A DNA stretch of 64,000 bases from positions 62,001-126,000 of the forward strand of contig JAFMVD010000001.1 of assembly GCA_025499625.1 (NCBI GenBank), read 5' to 3'. A program made the translations under genes and the position numbers. This DNA is from Carboxylicivirga fragile. GTDB taxonomy: Bacteria; Bacteroidota; Bacteroidia; Bacteroidales; Marinilabiliaceae. Positions 42,966 to 52,330 of the stretch are shown here, in pieces. The notes beneath the pieces are model-generated. The model saw only the letters and a list, made by a program, of their open reading frames with translations. It ran no database searches and had not been told where the DNA came from. Positions within the stretch are counted from its first letter, which is position 1, and each line of letters starts with the position of its first letter.

Positions 42966-44047
42966 TGCACAAAGGGAGTAAAATATATGTAGCCGGCCAC
43001 GCAGGATTGGTCGGCTCTGCTATTGTTAGAAATTTAAGTAAACTAGGTTTTACGAATTTGCTTTTTCGTACTAGAAAAGAGCTTGATTTATTAAACCATA
43101 ATACTGTTACTGACTTCTTTGAAACAGAAAAGCCTGAATATGTAATATTAGCCGCAGCCAAAGTAGGTGGTATAATGGCTAATAATACTTATCGTGCAGA
43201 TTTTATTTACGAAAACTTACAAATTCAGAATAATGTCATTCATGCTGCCTACAAGGTAGGGGTGAAGAAGTTATTGTTTCTGGGCAGCTCATGTATTTAC
43301 CCTAAAAATGCACCCCAACCATTAAAGGAAAACTATTTATTAAGCGAAGAATTGGAATTCACCAACGAACCTTATGCCATTGCAAAAATTGCAGGTATAA
43401 AAATGTGTGAGTCCTATAACCTACAGTACGGTACTAATTTCATATCTGTTATGCCTACTAATCTGTATGGGCCTAATGATAATTACAACCTTGAAACGAG
43501 TCATGTTTTACCAGCATTGATTCGAAAAATGCATCTTGGTAAATTACTAATGACAGGTGATTGGGATGGTATTAGAAAAGATTTTTCGCTTCGACCAGTT
43601 GAAAACGTTGATGGAGATTCAACTAAAGAACTTATTGTTGAAATCTTGAATAAATATGGTATTTCACTGGTTGATAATGTTGTAAACATAGAGTTATGGG
43701 GTTCAGGTTTACCTAAACGAGAGTTTTTACATGCCGACGACATGGCAGCCGCTTGCTTATACATTATTGATCAAATTGACTTTGACGATGTTTCAAAAGA
43801 ATTAGACGAAGTCAGGAATACACACATTAATATTGGGTGTGGTGAAGATCTTACCATTGAAGAACTGGCTCAAACGATTAAGAAAATTGTTGGGTTTAAT
43901 GGTAACCTTAAATGGGATTCATCAAAACCAGATGGTACCATGCGTAAATTGATGGATGTTTCTAAACTGTCCAAATTAGGTTGGAAAGCAAGCATTACTC
44001 TCGAAAAAGGAATAAGTGATGTTTATAATCAATATTCACATCACTAA
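42965..44047 (+). CDS. fcl: GDP-L-fucose synthase
   Basis: SDR of 360 aa that converts the Gmd product to GDP-L-fucose by epimerisation and reduction. Motifs: KIYVAGHAGLVGSAIVRNL, LAAAKVGGI, FLGSSCIYPKNAPQPLKE, YAIAKIAGIKMCESYN and MPTNLYGPNDNYNLETSHVLPALIRKMH. At about residues 198-245 an insert (GDWDGIRKDFSLRPV to NVVNIELW) is seen before GSGLPKREFLHADDMA; enzymes of this lineage are longer than E. coli Fcl (about 320 aa). Together with gmd it supplies GDP-fucose. No glycosyltransferase is present nearby. Confidence 0.95.
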   Translation: MHKGSKIYVAGHAGLVGSAIVRNLSKLGFTNLLFRTRKELDLLNHNTVTDFFETEKPEYVILAAAKVGGIMANNTYRADFIYENLQIQNNVIHAAYKVGVKKLLFLGSSCIYPKNAPQPLKENYLLSEELEFTNEPYAIAKIAGIKMCESYNLQYGTNFISVMPTNLYGPNDNYNLETSHVLPALIRKMHLGKLLMTGDWDGIRKDFSLRPVENVDGDSTKELIVEILNKYGISLVDNVVNIELWGSGLPKREFLHADDMAAACLYIIDQIDFDDVSKELDEVRNTHINIGCGEDLTIEELAQTIKKIVGFNGNLKWDSSKPDGTMRKLMDVSKLSKLGWKASITLEKGISDVYNQYSHH

Positions 44048-44135
44048 TATTCTTTTTGATTCGTTTAAAAATATATATTTGTAGCAAATCAATGAGAAAC
44101 CTAACTTTTTATCAAAAGTTACTAAAACCAAAAGA

Positions 44136-44627
44136 ATGAATAAGTTTTTTAAAATTATTTTCCCAATAGCCATTATTTTATTAGGCTTAACTGTTAGTTG
44201 TGGTGGTAGTGATGATCCTGCTCCAACGCCTCCTGATACTGAAAAACCAACTGTTACATTTACAAAGCCAAATGCTAGTGGTTCGACTTCTTATACAAAA
44301 GGTGCTGCATTAGATATTGATGCCACTTTTGCTGACAATGATGGATTAGCAGAATGTAAAATTACAATTACATATAATGAAGCAACACCAAGTGCTGGAT
44401 TAAAGGGTATTACAGATCCATGGAAAAAAGCAACCAACGGAAGTGATCCTGGCGAACATGTAGTAACTTTCAATGGAGAAAAATCAAAAAAAGTAGAAAT
44501 TTCTCAATTGTTTAATGAGAATATAGAAACTGAATGTAAAGGTGGAAGTTATACCTTAACTTTTGATTTTAAAGATAAAAGTGGAAACGAAGCAATTGAA
44601 AAAGTTGATGTTACTATAGAAGGTTAA
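44136..44627 (+). CDS. DUF4625 lipoprotein
   Basis: Lipoprotein of 163 aa: signal peptide ending in LLGLTVSCGGSDD with Cys about 22 as lipid site. The mature part matches DUF4625: EKPTVTFTKPNASGSTSYTKGAALDIDATFADNDGLAECKITI and the immunoglobulin-like strand pattern up to the end. Such proteins are surface or periplasmic, with no known role. It is monocistronic and is followed by a strong terminator at 44651-44675. Confidence 0.8.
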   Translation: MNKFFKIIFPIAIILLGLTVSCGGSDDPAPTPPDTEKPTVTFTKPNASGSTSYTKGAALDIDATFADNDGLAECKITITYNEATPSAGLKGITDPWKKATNGSDPGEHVVTFNGEKSKKVEISQLFNENIETECKGGSYTLTFDFKDKSGNEAIEKVDVTIEG

Positions 44628-44650
44628 TTCCTTAAAAATATTTATTTTTG

Positions 44651-44675
44651 AAAAAGGGCTTATGCCCTTTTTTTT
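44651..44675 (+). terminator. Intrinsic terminator after the DUF4625 gene
   Basis: 9-bp stem AAAAAGGGC / GCCCTTTTT with loop TTAT and a T-rich tail. Confidence 0.85.
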
Positions 44676-44702
44676 ATACCATAACCATAATAAAAGACCA
44701 CA

Positions 44703-45875
44703 ATGTACGATTTTAATAAAATAATTGATCGCACTGGAACTAATACCTATAAGCTCGATTTAAGAGAGAAAAATTTTGGTGAAGCTGATGTTGTACCGCT
44801 ATGGGTGGCTGATATGGATTTCGCTGCTCCGCCGGAGGTGCAATCCGAAATACAAAAACGTGCTGCTCACCAAATATATGGCTATACCATTCGAAAAGAT
44901 GAATTTGCTAATTCCATTGTTGATTGGTGTGCATATAAACATAATTGGGAAATTCAGGCCAACTGGATTGAATATTCTCCAGGTGTTTGTCCAGCCTTAG
45001 CTTTTTCAATAATTGCCTTAAGCAACGAGGGAGATGGCATTATTATAAATACGCCAGTTTATCCTCCTTTTCACTCTGTAGTGAAAGATAATAATCGAGT
45101 ACTTCTAAAGAGCTCCTTAATAGAAGAGAATGGGCGGTTTACTTTTGATTTCGACGATTTTGAAAAGAAAGCTGCCTTAGAAACAACCAAGCTTTTTATT
45201 TTATGCAATCCGCATAACCCGGTTGGAAGAGCTTGGTCTAGAAATGAGTTAGAAAGAATTAATGACATCTGCCTAAAACACAAGGTCATTGTATTGGCTG
45301 ATGAAATACATTCTGATTTAATTTTATGGGATAAACAACACATTGCGTTTGCATCTTTAAATGATGAAGCTGCAGCAAATTGCATAAGCTATATGGCACC
45401 TTCTAAAACTTTCAATATCGCAGGGTTTAATACTTCATATGTTATTGCTTCAAACCCTGTTTTGTTATCTGCCTATAGAAAAACACAAGTTAGACTTCAA
45501 TTAAACCTTGGTCATGTAATGAGCAGTATTGCTCTTACTTCGGCTTATAATTTAGGACGACCATGGTTAAAAGAGCTGGTTCGTTATATTGAAGGTAATA
45601 TTACATTTATGGATGAATTTCTTAGGGCAAATATGCCTGAAATCACATTCCATAAGCCTGAAGCGACATATTTGACATGGTTGAATTTCAAGGCATGGGG
45701 ATTATCACAAAAAGATCTTAAGAAATTGATTTACTCACAAGCGAAGGTAGGTTTGAATGATGGTAGTTCATTTGGTGCAGAAGGAGAAGGTTATATGCGT
45801 TTAAATGTAGCTAGTCCACGTGCAACGATTGAAAAAGGTTTAAAACAATTATTAGAATGTCGTCCTAACATGTAA
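44703..45875 (+). CDS. MalY/PatB family PLP-dependent C-S lyase (cystathionine beta-lyase-like)
   Basis: Fold-type I PLP enzyme of 390 aa. Hallmarks: VPLWVADMDFAAPPEV near the start, SPGVCPALAFSI, CNPHNPVGRAW, ADEIHSDLI and the PLP-Lys in APSKTFNIAGF. Members cleave cystathionine to homocysteine or other cysteine conjugates and can also act as aminotransferases. Starts a co-directional run: its stop overlaps the start of the glutamine cyclotransferase gene by 1 nt (TAATG). Confidence 0.9.
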   Translation: MYDFNKIIDRTGTNTYKLDLREKNFGEADVVPLWVADMDFAAPPEVQSEIQKRAAHQIYGYTIRKDEFANSIVDWCAYKHNWEIQANWIEYSPGVCPALAFSIIALSNEGDGIIINTPVYPPFHSVVKDNNRVLLKSSLIEENGRFTFDFDDFEKKAALETTKLFILCNPHNPVGRAWSRNELERINDICLKHKVIVLADEIHSDLILWDKQHIAFASLNDEAAANCISYMAPSKTFNIAGFNTSYVIASNPVLLSAYRKTQVRLQLNLGHVMSSIALTSAYNLGRPWLKELVRYIEGNITFMDEFLRANMPEITFHKPEATYLTWLNFKAWGLSQKDLKKLIYSQAKVGLNDGSSFGAEGEGYMRLNVASPRATIEKGLKQLLECRPNM

Positions 45876-46897
45876 TGAAGGAATTAAAATACATATGCTT
45901 ACTAGTTCTTGTTGTTATATTTTGTGCATGCGGCATACAAATAAAGAATCATACGGCAGATACTAATGGAGTTTTAGTATTTGAATATGGTGATTCTATT
46001 GCTTTTAAATTGAAAAAAGATAAGGTAATAATTGATTCGGTTTATGAGGCGTCAACAAAGCGGTACATTACTGTGGATGCCCAGTCATACTATTACAATT
46101 TGAGCGGTCTTCAAGGAGGCTTGAACCAAATAGATTTAGTTTTTTATTTATCGAACGGTAAAACCAAACGTATTGAACGATCGTTTCAAATCATATCTGA
46201 TATAGCGCCTGAAATTCTCAAGATAAGTGAATATACCTTGATAGATCATGATACGAGCCTTTTTACCCAAGGGCTCGTTTATGATAGTGGTTATTTATTC
46301 GAATCGGCTGGATTATACGGACATTCTACTATAAATAAAATAAATGCTTCCAATGGAAAAATAATACAGCAAAGCAGCTTAGATTCGATGTATTTTGCCG
46401 AAGGGCTTTGTTTGTTTGATAATGAATTAAACATGCTAACATGGAAAGAGGGTAAACTCTTTCGTTTCACAAAAGAGCTTGGGTTTATAAGCGGACATCG
46501 ATACAGGCACGAGGGGTGGGGTCTAACAAATACAGATTCTGTTTTGATTTGTTCGGATGGCACTTCAAATTTGCGTTTTATTTCTCCACGAGATTTAAAA
46601 TTAATTAAACAAGTAACTGTTATTGATAAGGTCGGGGAAGTTCGTTACATCAATGAAATGGAGTTTATAAATAATCAGATTTGGGCCAATAAATTGGGTC
46701 AACCGGATATCTTAATCATCGATATTGATACAGGAAGGGTATTAAGGATATTGGATTTCTCTGATTTAATAGAAGAGCATGCTTTGGATAGCTTTGGTTC
46801 ATTTAACGGGATCGCTTTTAACAAAAAAGCAAATCTGCTTTATGTTACTGGTAAAAATTGGCCGTATTATATAGTTTGCGATATACCTAACTTTTAA
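45875..46897 (+). CDS. Glutamine cyclotransferase family lipoprotein
   Basis: Protein of 340 aa with a lipoprotein signal (LVLVVIFCACGIQ, Cys about 20). After an immunoglobulin-like N-terminal part (residues about 30-110) follows a beta-propeller with LFTQGLVYDSGYLFESAGLYGHSTINKIN, a motif of the plant-type glutaminyl-peptide cyclotransferases (PF05096). These enzymes form N-terminal pyroglutamate on secreted proteins, and a periplasmic or surface location fits that. Membrane-anchored and likely extracytoplasmic. It sits between a C-S lyase and a glycerate kinase with almost no gap, probably one operon. Confidence 0.85.
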   Translation: MKELKYICLLVLVVIFCACGIQIKNHTADTNGVLVFEYGDSIAFKLKKDKVIIDSVYEASTKRYITVDAQSYYYNLSGLQGGLNQIDLVFYLSNGKTKRIERSFQIISDIAPEILKISEYTLIDHDTSLFTQGLVYDSGYLFESAGLYGHSTINKINASNGKIIQQSSLDSMYFAEGLCLFDNELNMLTWKEGKLFRFTKELGFISGHRYRHEGWGLTNTDSVLICSDGTSNLRFISPRDLKLIKQVTVIDKVGEVRYINEMEFINNQIWANKLGQPDILIIDIDTGRVLRILDFSDLIEEHALDSFGSFNGIAFNKKANLLYVTGKNWPYYIVCDIPNF

Positions 46898-46908
46898 ACT
46901 GAATCTCA

Positions 46909-48003
46909 ATGAAAAATGTTTTTATTTGTTGCGATTCTTATAAGGGAACGCTTAGTTCAAAGCAAGTAAACGATATTATCTATCAGGAATTATCTACAGA
47001 AGGAGATTACTCATTCATTACGAAGGAGCTTGCAGATGGAGGAGAAGGCTCTCTGTCAATAATTAAGCAAGTAACTAGCAAAGTTGAAGAAATACATGTT
47101 CCGGCTTATAATCCAGTTGGAAATATTATACAGGCTTCTTACCTACGTAATGAAAGGATAGCTTATATTGAGGTTGCTGTTGCAACTGGTATTAGCCTAT
47201 TGTCCAAATCGGAGAAGGATCCTTTAAAACTTAATAGTTATGGAACCGGACAGCAAATTTTACACGCCATTAAGAATGGCTGTACAGAGATTCACCTTTT
47301 TTTAGGTGGTAGTGCCACTGTTGACGGCGGTACGGGAATATTATCTGCTTTGTCTGAAATTCCTTTCTCGAATACTAATCAACTTCTTGACTTTTCTGTC
47401 TTTGACCTAAATAATGTGACATCCCTTTTAAGGCATGTTCAATTTCAATTGATCTGTGATGTAAAAAATACACCTACAGGAAACAATGGGGCAGTTAGGG
47501 TATTTGGACCACAGAAAGGTGCTAATAAGGTAGCTATTGAATTACTTGAATCACAAATGATCAAATGGATTAATCATCTGACTTCTTCTAGTGGCATAAA
47601 GTTGTCTGAGCATGAAGGATTGGGAGCTGCAGGTGCAATTGGCTTGCCTATTGTTGCCCTGGCTGATACCAAAATAAAGACTGGTTTTTCTTATTTTAAT
47701 GAGCTCATGCACTATCAAAATAATATTGAATGGTGCGATGTCTTAATCACTGGGGAAGGTTGTATTGATGAACAAACAATAATGGGTAAAGGACCTGGCA
47801 AGCTAGCTAAATTGGCTTATAAAAGGAATAAAAAGGTTATTGGAATAGGAGGCATTGTCAAATGCAAACCAGCTTATTTTGACGTGGTATTCTCAACCAT
47901 TGGTACGAACAACACCACTCATGATCTACTGAATAATGCTGAAAAAAGACTCGTAAATGTACTACCACACATAAAAGATTACATAAATAAAATCATTCCT
48001 TAG
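46909..48003 (+). CDS. Glycerate kinase (GlxK family)
   Basis: Cytoplasmic kinase of 364 aa of the bacterial GK-I/GlxK family. Motifs: ICCDSYKGTLSSKQVND at the start, ELADGGEGSLSII, FLGGSATVDGGTGILSALS, VEDVKNTPTGNNGAVRVFGPQKGA (here ICDVKNTPTG..) and ITGEGCIDEQTIMGKGPGKLAKLA. It phosphorylates D-glycerate. Its 3' end overlaps the convergent EamA gene by 11 nt. Confidence 0.92.
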   Translation: MKNVFICCDSYKGTLSSKQVNDIIYQELSTEGDYSFITKELADGGEGSLSIIKQVTSKVEEIHVPAYNPVGNIIQASYLRNERIAYIEVAVATGISLLSKSEKDPLKLNSYGTGQQILHAIKNGCTEIHLFLGGSATVDGGTGILSALSEIPFSNTNQLLDFSVFDLNNVTSLLRHVQFQLICDVKNTPTGNNGAVRVFGPQKGANKVAIELLESQMIKWINHLTSSSGIKLSEHEGLGAAGAIGLPIVALADTKIKTGFSYFNELMHYQNNIEWCDVLITGEGCIDEQTIMGKGPGKLAKLAYKRNKKVIGIGGIVKCKPAYFDVVFSTIGTNNTTHDLLNNAEKRLVNVLPHIKDYINKIIP

Positions 48004-48877
48004 ATTTTGTTTTTGAATGTGTTAATAAGGGATGTAAAAATACAGCTAACAGAATAACGGCCGTACCAATGTAAAATCCAGCCGACATTAGTTCACTTTG
48101 ACCAAAAATAACCCAAGCAAGCAGAATCCCGTAGATAGGCTCCATATTAATAGCTAATACCACTGTATAAGCTGAAAGTACTTTCATGACATCAACAGCA
48201 ACAACAAAGGCATATGCCGTGCAGACCAGACCCAAAATTAACACATATACAATATCCATATTGGTTGGCATGAGTAGATTACCATCAAATGTGCCTGAGA
48301 AAGCTAAGAAGATAGTAATGGCTCCAAATCCACTTAACATTTCATAGAAACTAATGGTTACGGGGTGATGTTTGTCAATAAAGAACTTATTTAGCACAGT
48401 GAATAAACCAGCGAGAAAAGCCGAAATTAATGCTGTAATAATACCTTGCCAATAACTCAACTCGAATTGAAATATCAGATATAAACCAGATATAATCAAT
48501 AAGCCAATGAAAACTTCAAGCCACTTTATTTTTTTACGAAAAATAATTGGTTCCAAGAAACTGGCAAAAAGGGTAGTTGAAGCCATGCAGCCCAATGTTA
48601 CCGATACGTTCGATATTTTAACTGCGTGAAAGAAAGTGATCCAATGAAATGCCACAACAATACCAACAGCCGTAATTTGCAGAATGTTTTTCCATCCAAT
48701 ATTAAAAGATAGTTTTTTATAATAGATAATGAGTCCCAATACAGCAGCTGCTATGAACATGCGATACCAAACTAACTGAGGTGAGGGCAAACTTATGAGT
48801 TTACCCAATATGGCGGTAAATCCGTATAAAAGAACGACAAAGTGAAGTTGTAAATGATTCTTTAAGAGCTTATTCAT
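47993..48877 (-). CDS. DMT family transporter (EamA)
   Basis: Inner-membrane protein of 294 aa with ten predicted helices arranged as two EamA repeats; the second repeat begins near residue 150. Basic C-terminus (LLTHSKTKSKE). Members export amino acids, nucleosides or other metabolites; no substrate can be given. Encoded alone, convergent with the glycerate kinase gene. Divergent from the M48 protease gene across a 130-bp gap. Confidence 0.85.
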   Translation of the reverse strand: MNKLLKNHLQLHFVVLLYGFTAILGKLISLPSPQLVWYRMFIAAAVLGLIIYYKKLSFNIGWKNILQITAVGIVVAFHWITFFHAVKISNVSVTLGCMASTTLFASFLEPIIFRKKIKWLEVFIGLLIISGLYLIFQFELSYWQGIITALISAFLAGLFTVLNKFFIDKHHPVTISFYEMLSGFGAITIFLAFSGTFDGNLLMPTNMDIVYVLILGLVCTAYAFVVAVDVMKVLSAYTVVLAINMEPIYGILLAWVIFGQSELMSAGFYIGTAVILLAVFLHPLLTHSKTKSKE

Positions 48878-49007
48878 TTCTATATCTTAATTATTGTTCG
48901 CAAATTAAGCATTACTTTGGGTTTTACACATTATTTTTGTCATAGGCATATCAATTTTAGATATACTTTGTTATAGATAAAGAACAAACAGAATAAATAT
49001 AAAAATC

Positions 49008-49808
49008 ATGAAAAATTGGCCTTTAGCTTTAAGCATTGTTTTAATAGTAACACTTCTAACATCATGTGCTACTGTACCTATTACTGGGCGTAAACAACTT
49101 AATTTAGTGTCTGATTCGGAAGTTATGTCGATGAGTTTTTCTCAATACGATCAGTTTTTGAAAGAAAATAAACTATCGACCAATAAGGAACAGACAGCAA
49201 TGGTAAAAAAAGTAGGTAAGGAAATAGCTGCTGCTGTTGAGAAATACATGGCTGACAATGGCTATTCGAACCACATAGCAGGTTTTGATTGGGAATTTAA
49301 TTTAGTTGACGATGAAACACCAAACGCGTGGTGTATGCCTGGAGGAAAGGTGGTATTTTACACGGGCATATTGCCATATACAAAGGATGAAGCTGGTTTA
49401 GCTGTTGTAATGGGACACGAAATTGCCCATGCGGTAGCAAAGCATGGTAACGAGCGTATGAGTAACCAGATGGCTGTTCAAACCGGAGGAACTGCACTTT
49501 CAGTTGCCATTGATGAAAAGCCTGAAGAGACAAAGGCTATTTATATGGCCGCATTCGGCTTAGGATCACAATATGGATTTATGCTTCCTTATTCAAGAAC
49601 ACATGAAACCGAAGCGGATAAAATGGGACTCATTTTTATGGCAATGGCTGGTTATAATCCACAAGCAGCAGTACCGTTTTGGGAACGTATGGCAGCTGGT
49701 GGTGGACAAAAACCACCTGAATTCATGAGCACACACCCAGCTGACGATACGCGAATTAAAGATTTACAAGCATATATGCCGGAGGCTTTAAAGTATTATA
49801 AGAAATAA
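49008..49808 (+). CDS. M48 family metallopeptidase lipoprotein
   Basis: Lipoprotein of 266 aa (signal LIVTLLTSCATVPITGRKQL with Cys about 21). The catalytic motif HEIAH (in VVMGHEIAHAVAKHGNERMS) binds zinc, and the third ligand is the Glu in SRTHETEADKMGL. It resembles LoiP/YggG, periplasmic proteases in protein quality control, and has no BepA-type TPR domain. An N-terminal region with DETPNAWCMPGGKVVFYTGIL is also typical. Monocistronic with its own terminator. Confidence 0.93.
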   Translation: MKNWPLALSIVLIVTLLTSCATVPITGRKQLNLVSDSEVMSMSFSQYDQFLKENKLSTNKEQTAMVKKVGKEIAAAVEKYMADNGYSNHIAGFDWEFNLVDDETPNAWCMPGGKVVFYTGILPYTKDEAGLAVVMGHEIAHAVAKHGNERMSNQMAVQTGGTALSVAIDEKPEETKAIYMAAFGLGSQYGFMLPYSRTHETEADKMGLIFMAMAGYNPQAAVPFWERMAAGGGQKPPEFMSTHPADDTRIKDLQAYMPEALKYYKK

Positions 49809-49827
49809 GAGAATATGACTTATTTAG

Positions 49828-49856
49828 AAAAAGGAGGGAACAAAACCCCCCTTTTT
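49828..49856 (+). terminator. Intrinsic terminator after the M48 protease gene
   Basis: Stem AAAAAGGAGGG / CCCCCCTTTTT with one mismatch (A-C) and a short loop; the T run follows in the right arm. Confidence 0.78.
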
Positions 49857-49925
49857 CTGTTTGAATAAACGGTTAATTAATACATTATAGTTATATTTTT
49901 TATATACCCTTAAAATTACATTCTA

Positions 49926-50717
49926 TTGTTTGCATATTGTAATTTCTGCGAAAACTCAAAAGATAGCTGGAAGATTGATGATGAATCGGTTAGATACTTT
50001 GTAAGCGATAAGCATGGTGGAAGCTCTCGTTCTCCTTATGAAGAATTAAACATGGGAATGAATGTAGGTGATTGCGTAGATGATGTGTTATACAATCGAT
50101 TGCTTATTGCCCGCCATAGTGGCTTACCTTTGAACCGATATGTGTATGCCAGTCAGGTTCATGGTAATAATATTACAACAGTTTCAGAATCTGATTTAAG
50201 TGAAGACTCTTATTCAGTAATAAAAGCAACAGATGGGCTTATTACCCGAGATAAATATATCGCTCTAATAGTTTTAGCTGCCGATTGCGTTCCAGTTATT
50301 ATTTACGATGAAAACATTGGTGCAGCTGGAGTTTTCCATGCTGGATGGAGGGGTGTTGCCAATTCGATTGTTCCTTTGGGTATTGAACAGATGCACAAAG
50401 AGTTTGGGAGCCAAATTGAATCCCTTAAAGTATTTATTGGTCCTTCCATCGGAGCTTGTTGTTATGAAGTAAAAGGTAAGGTAATCGACCAGATTCAATC
50501 GGCAGTTCCTAACTCTGATAAGGTGGTATTACGTAAGGATGGTAAAACATTCATTAATTTGAAAACCGGAATTGAACAACAGTTGCTAAAGTTAGGATTA
50601 ACAAACTCGCAAATAACAACTTCTTCGGATTGTACCAAATGTAAATCCGACCAATACTATTCGTATCGACACAGTTCTGAGACAGGACGTTTTTGTGCGG
50701 GAATATACCTTACTTAA
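49926..50717 (+). CDS. YfiH/PgeF family (laccase-domain) protein
   Basis: Protein of 263 aa of the YfiH/LACC1 family, multifunctional purine nucleoside enzymes and, in E. coli, peptidoglycan editing factor. Conserved metal sites: ASQVHGN, AADCVPVII and HAGWRGVANSI; also GPSIGACCYEV. No in-frame ATG lies near the start; the first in-frame ATG is inside the conserved region (codon 43). The frame opens at 49914 and I took TTG at 49926 as start, which is unusual. Convergent with the class IV aminotransferase gene, with a 4-nt overlap. Confidence 0.88.
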   Translation: MFAYCNFCENSKDSWKIDDESVRYFVSDKHGGSSRSPYEELNMGMNVGDCVDDVLYNRLLIARHSGLPLNRYVYASQVHGNNITTVSESDLSEDSYSVIKATDGLITRDKYIALIVLAADCVPVIIYDENIGAAGVFHAGWRGVANSIVPLGIEQMHKEFGSQIESLKVFIGPSIGACCYEVKGKVIDQIQSAVPNSDKVVLRKDGKTFINLKTGIEQQLLKLGLTNSQITTSSDCTKCKSDQYYSYRHSSETGRFCAGIYLT

Positions 50718-51547
50718 ACAGTTTCTTTGTTTCTCTTGTACAAATCTATTGCTTTATTAAGCTCACTAATTAAAAGATTAACAAGGGGATTATTTACTTT
50801 TAATTGGTGATTATCCAATTGTTTTATGGGCAATATACGTGGTGTTGTTCCTGTTATAAAAGCTGCGTCAACAGTATCAATATCAGCTTTTTTTAGCAAT
50901 TTATAAACGATATCTTTGTTTAATTTACCAGCTAATTCAATTACTTTTTTTCGAATTATTCCCGGAAGCACTACTTCTTCAGGAGCAGTTATTATTTCAT
51001 CATTTATAATAAAAAATAAATTAGACCGACTGCCTTCCGTTATTTGATCTTGCTCATTTACCAGAAGCGTTTCATAAATAAGCTCATCTTTCAAAATAGC
51101 ATTCGCTTTTCCACGCACTTCGAGGTTATAAATTTTTGCTGTAGGGTGATGACGTTCCGCTTTTTGGAAGCAAGTGACAATACCGTCATTTATTTGATCC
51201 GCATTTGGGTAAATACTTGGTAAAAAATGAGCTTGAAACTGCCTGTCACCATTATTAAAAAAACGAAAATCCAGCTTTATATTACCATTTACAATGGTAT
51301 TCGCTGAAATTAAGGTTTTAATAGCATTAAGTAACTGATTATGCTTTTTCCAATTTACCTTATTTGCTACTTTTAGGCTATGTTCAAGCCTTAACAAATG
51401 ATCTTCAATAAATAAAGGACGGGAGTCTTCAATTCGAAAAACCTCATAAATGCTCATATCCTTGTCATCATATTCACCATTAAAAAAGTCGACAGACTTT
51501 AATGTACGATCTTGATAAAAATATTCTCCTTTAATGTTAAAGCGCAT
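50714..51547 (-). CDS. Class IV aminotransferase (branched-chain aminotransferase / ADC lyase family)
   Basis: PLP enzyme of 277 aa, fold type IV. The family pattern is seen in YEVFRIEDSRPLFIEDHLLRLEHSL near the start, AKIYNLEVRGKANAILKD with the PLP-Lys, and DQITEGSRSNLFFIINDEIITAPEEVVLPGIIRKKVIELA. It could be a branched-chain aminotransferase or an aminodeoxychorismate lyase; the sequence by eye does not decide. Unlike typical IlvE (about 310 aa), it is short, which favours ADC-lyase or a D-amino acid aminotransferase-like role. Encoded alone. Confidence 0.85.
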   Translation of the reverse strand: MRFNIKGEYFYQDRTLKSVDFFNGEYDDKDMSIYEVFRIEDSRPLFIEDHLLRLEHSLKVANKVNWKKHNQLLNAIKTLISANTIVNGNIKLDFRFFNNGDRQFQAHFLPSIYPNADQINDGIVTCFQKAERHHPTAKIYNLEVRGKANAILKDELIYETLLVNEQDQITEGSRSNLFFIINDEIITAPEEVVLPGIIRKKVIELAGKLNKDIVYKLLKKADIDTVDAAFITGTTPRILPIKQLDNHQLKVNNPLVNLLISELNKAIDLYKRNKETV

Positions 51548-51634
51548 TTATAAATTTGCTGAATTATTTAAGAGTGAAAAGATAACAAAAAAATAGAAAC
51601 CTACGACCTATTTTATTCAAAGCTTAGCTGTTTA

Positions 51635-52174
51635 TTATTGGTTTTGATATAAGTCCTTAAGTAGTTTCTTCGCACGATTCACAACCCCTTTGCTACCATA
51701 TGGAATTAGATTTTCAAGAACAATAATTAATTCCTGTTTCAGATCAGGGTAAGCCTTACATAACTTGAACAGAATTAACATGCAGTGCGCTTTTACAGCT
51801 ATCGGAATTTCTTCGCTTTGCAGCCAGGTAAAACAGGCATCAATTAAATGTCCATCAGCTAATTCACTCAGGTCATATTGAGTTAGTATACGTGCATAAT
51901 GCCGCTTTATACTATGGTTTGATTCATTGGGTAGTTTCTTTATTATTGTTGGAATATATTCTTTAAGTAAAGCATTGTCCAAATCATGAATCATATCGAT
52001 AATATAAGCCGAACGCCAGGCAATTTTTGCATCGGGATGGTTATTTAAATCGAACATGATACGAATATCAGTGGGAGAGTGGCATATATCGGAAGCTAGT
52101 TCATTGAAACCACCAGATAACCACCTATCCACTAATATATCTTGTAATTGTTGACTGCGTTTAGTTGTATTCAT
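51635..52174 (-). CDS. HEAT-repeat-like protein of unknown function
   Basis: A 179-aa soluble protein with no signal peptide and no recognised catalytic motif. It looks all-helical, with repeats such as IAWRSAYIIDMIHDLDNALLKEYIPTIIKKL and IAVKAHCMLILFKLCKAYPDLKQELIIVLENLI, which fit HEAT/ARM helix pairs. I do not know its function. It stands alone, minus strand, divergent from the DUF4105 gene. Confidence 0.75.
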   Translation of the reverse strand: MNTTKRSQQLQDILVDRWLSGGFNELASDICHSPTDIRIMFDLNNHPDAKIAWRSAYIIDMIHDLDNALLKEYIPTIIKKLPNESNHSIKRHYARILTQYDLSELADGHLIDACFTWLQSEEIPIAVKAHCMLILFKLCKAYPDLKQELIIVLENLIPYGSKGVVNRAKKLLKDLYQNQ

Positions 52175-52330
52175 ATCGCTTCATACAAAAATATAAAAAC
52201 ATAAATATAAGTAGCTCTATGATTTCTCTTTTTCAACAAAAGGTCAATTTTTAATGAAATCATGAACCAAAATGTTTCTGTGTCGTGGTGCATTCCGAAG
52301 CTTTAATTATATTCGTTAAATTTTTTTAAT

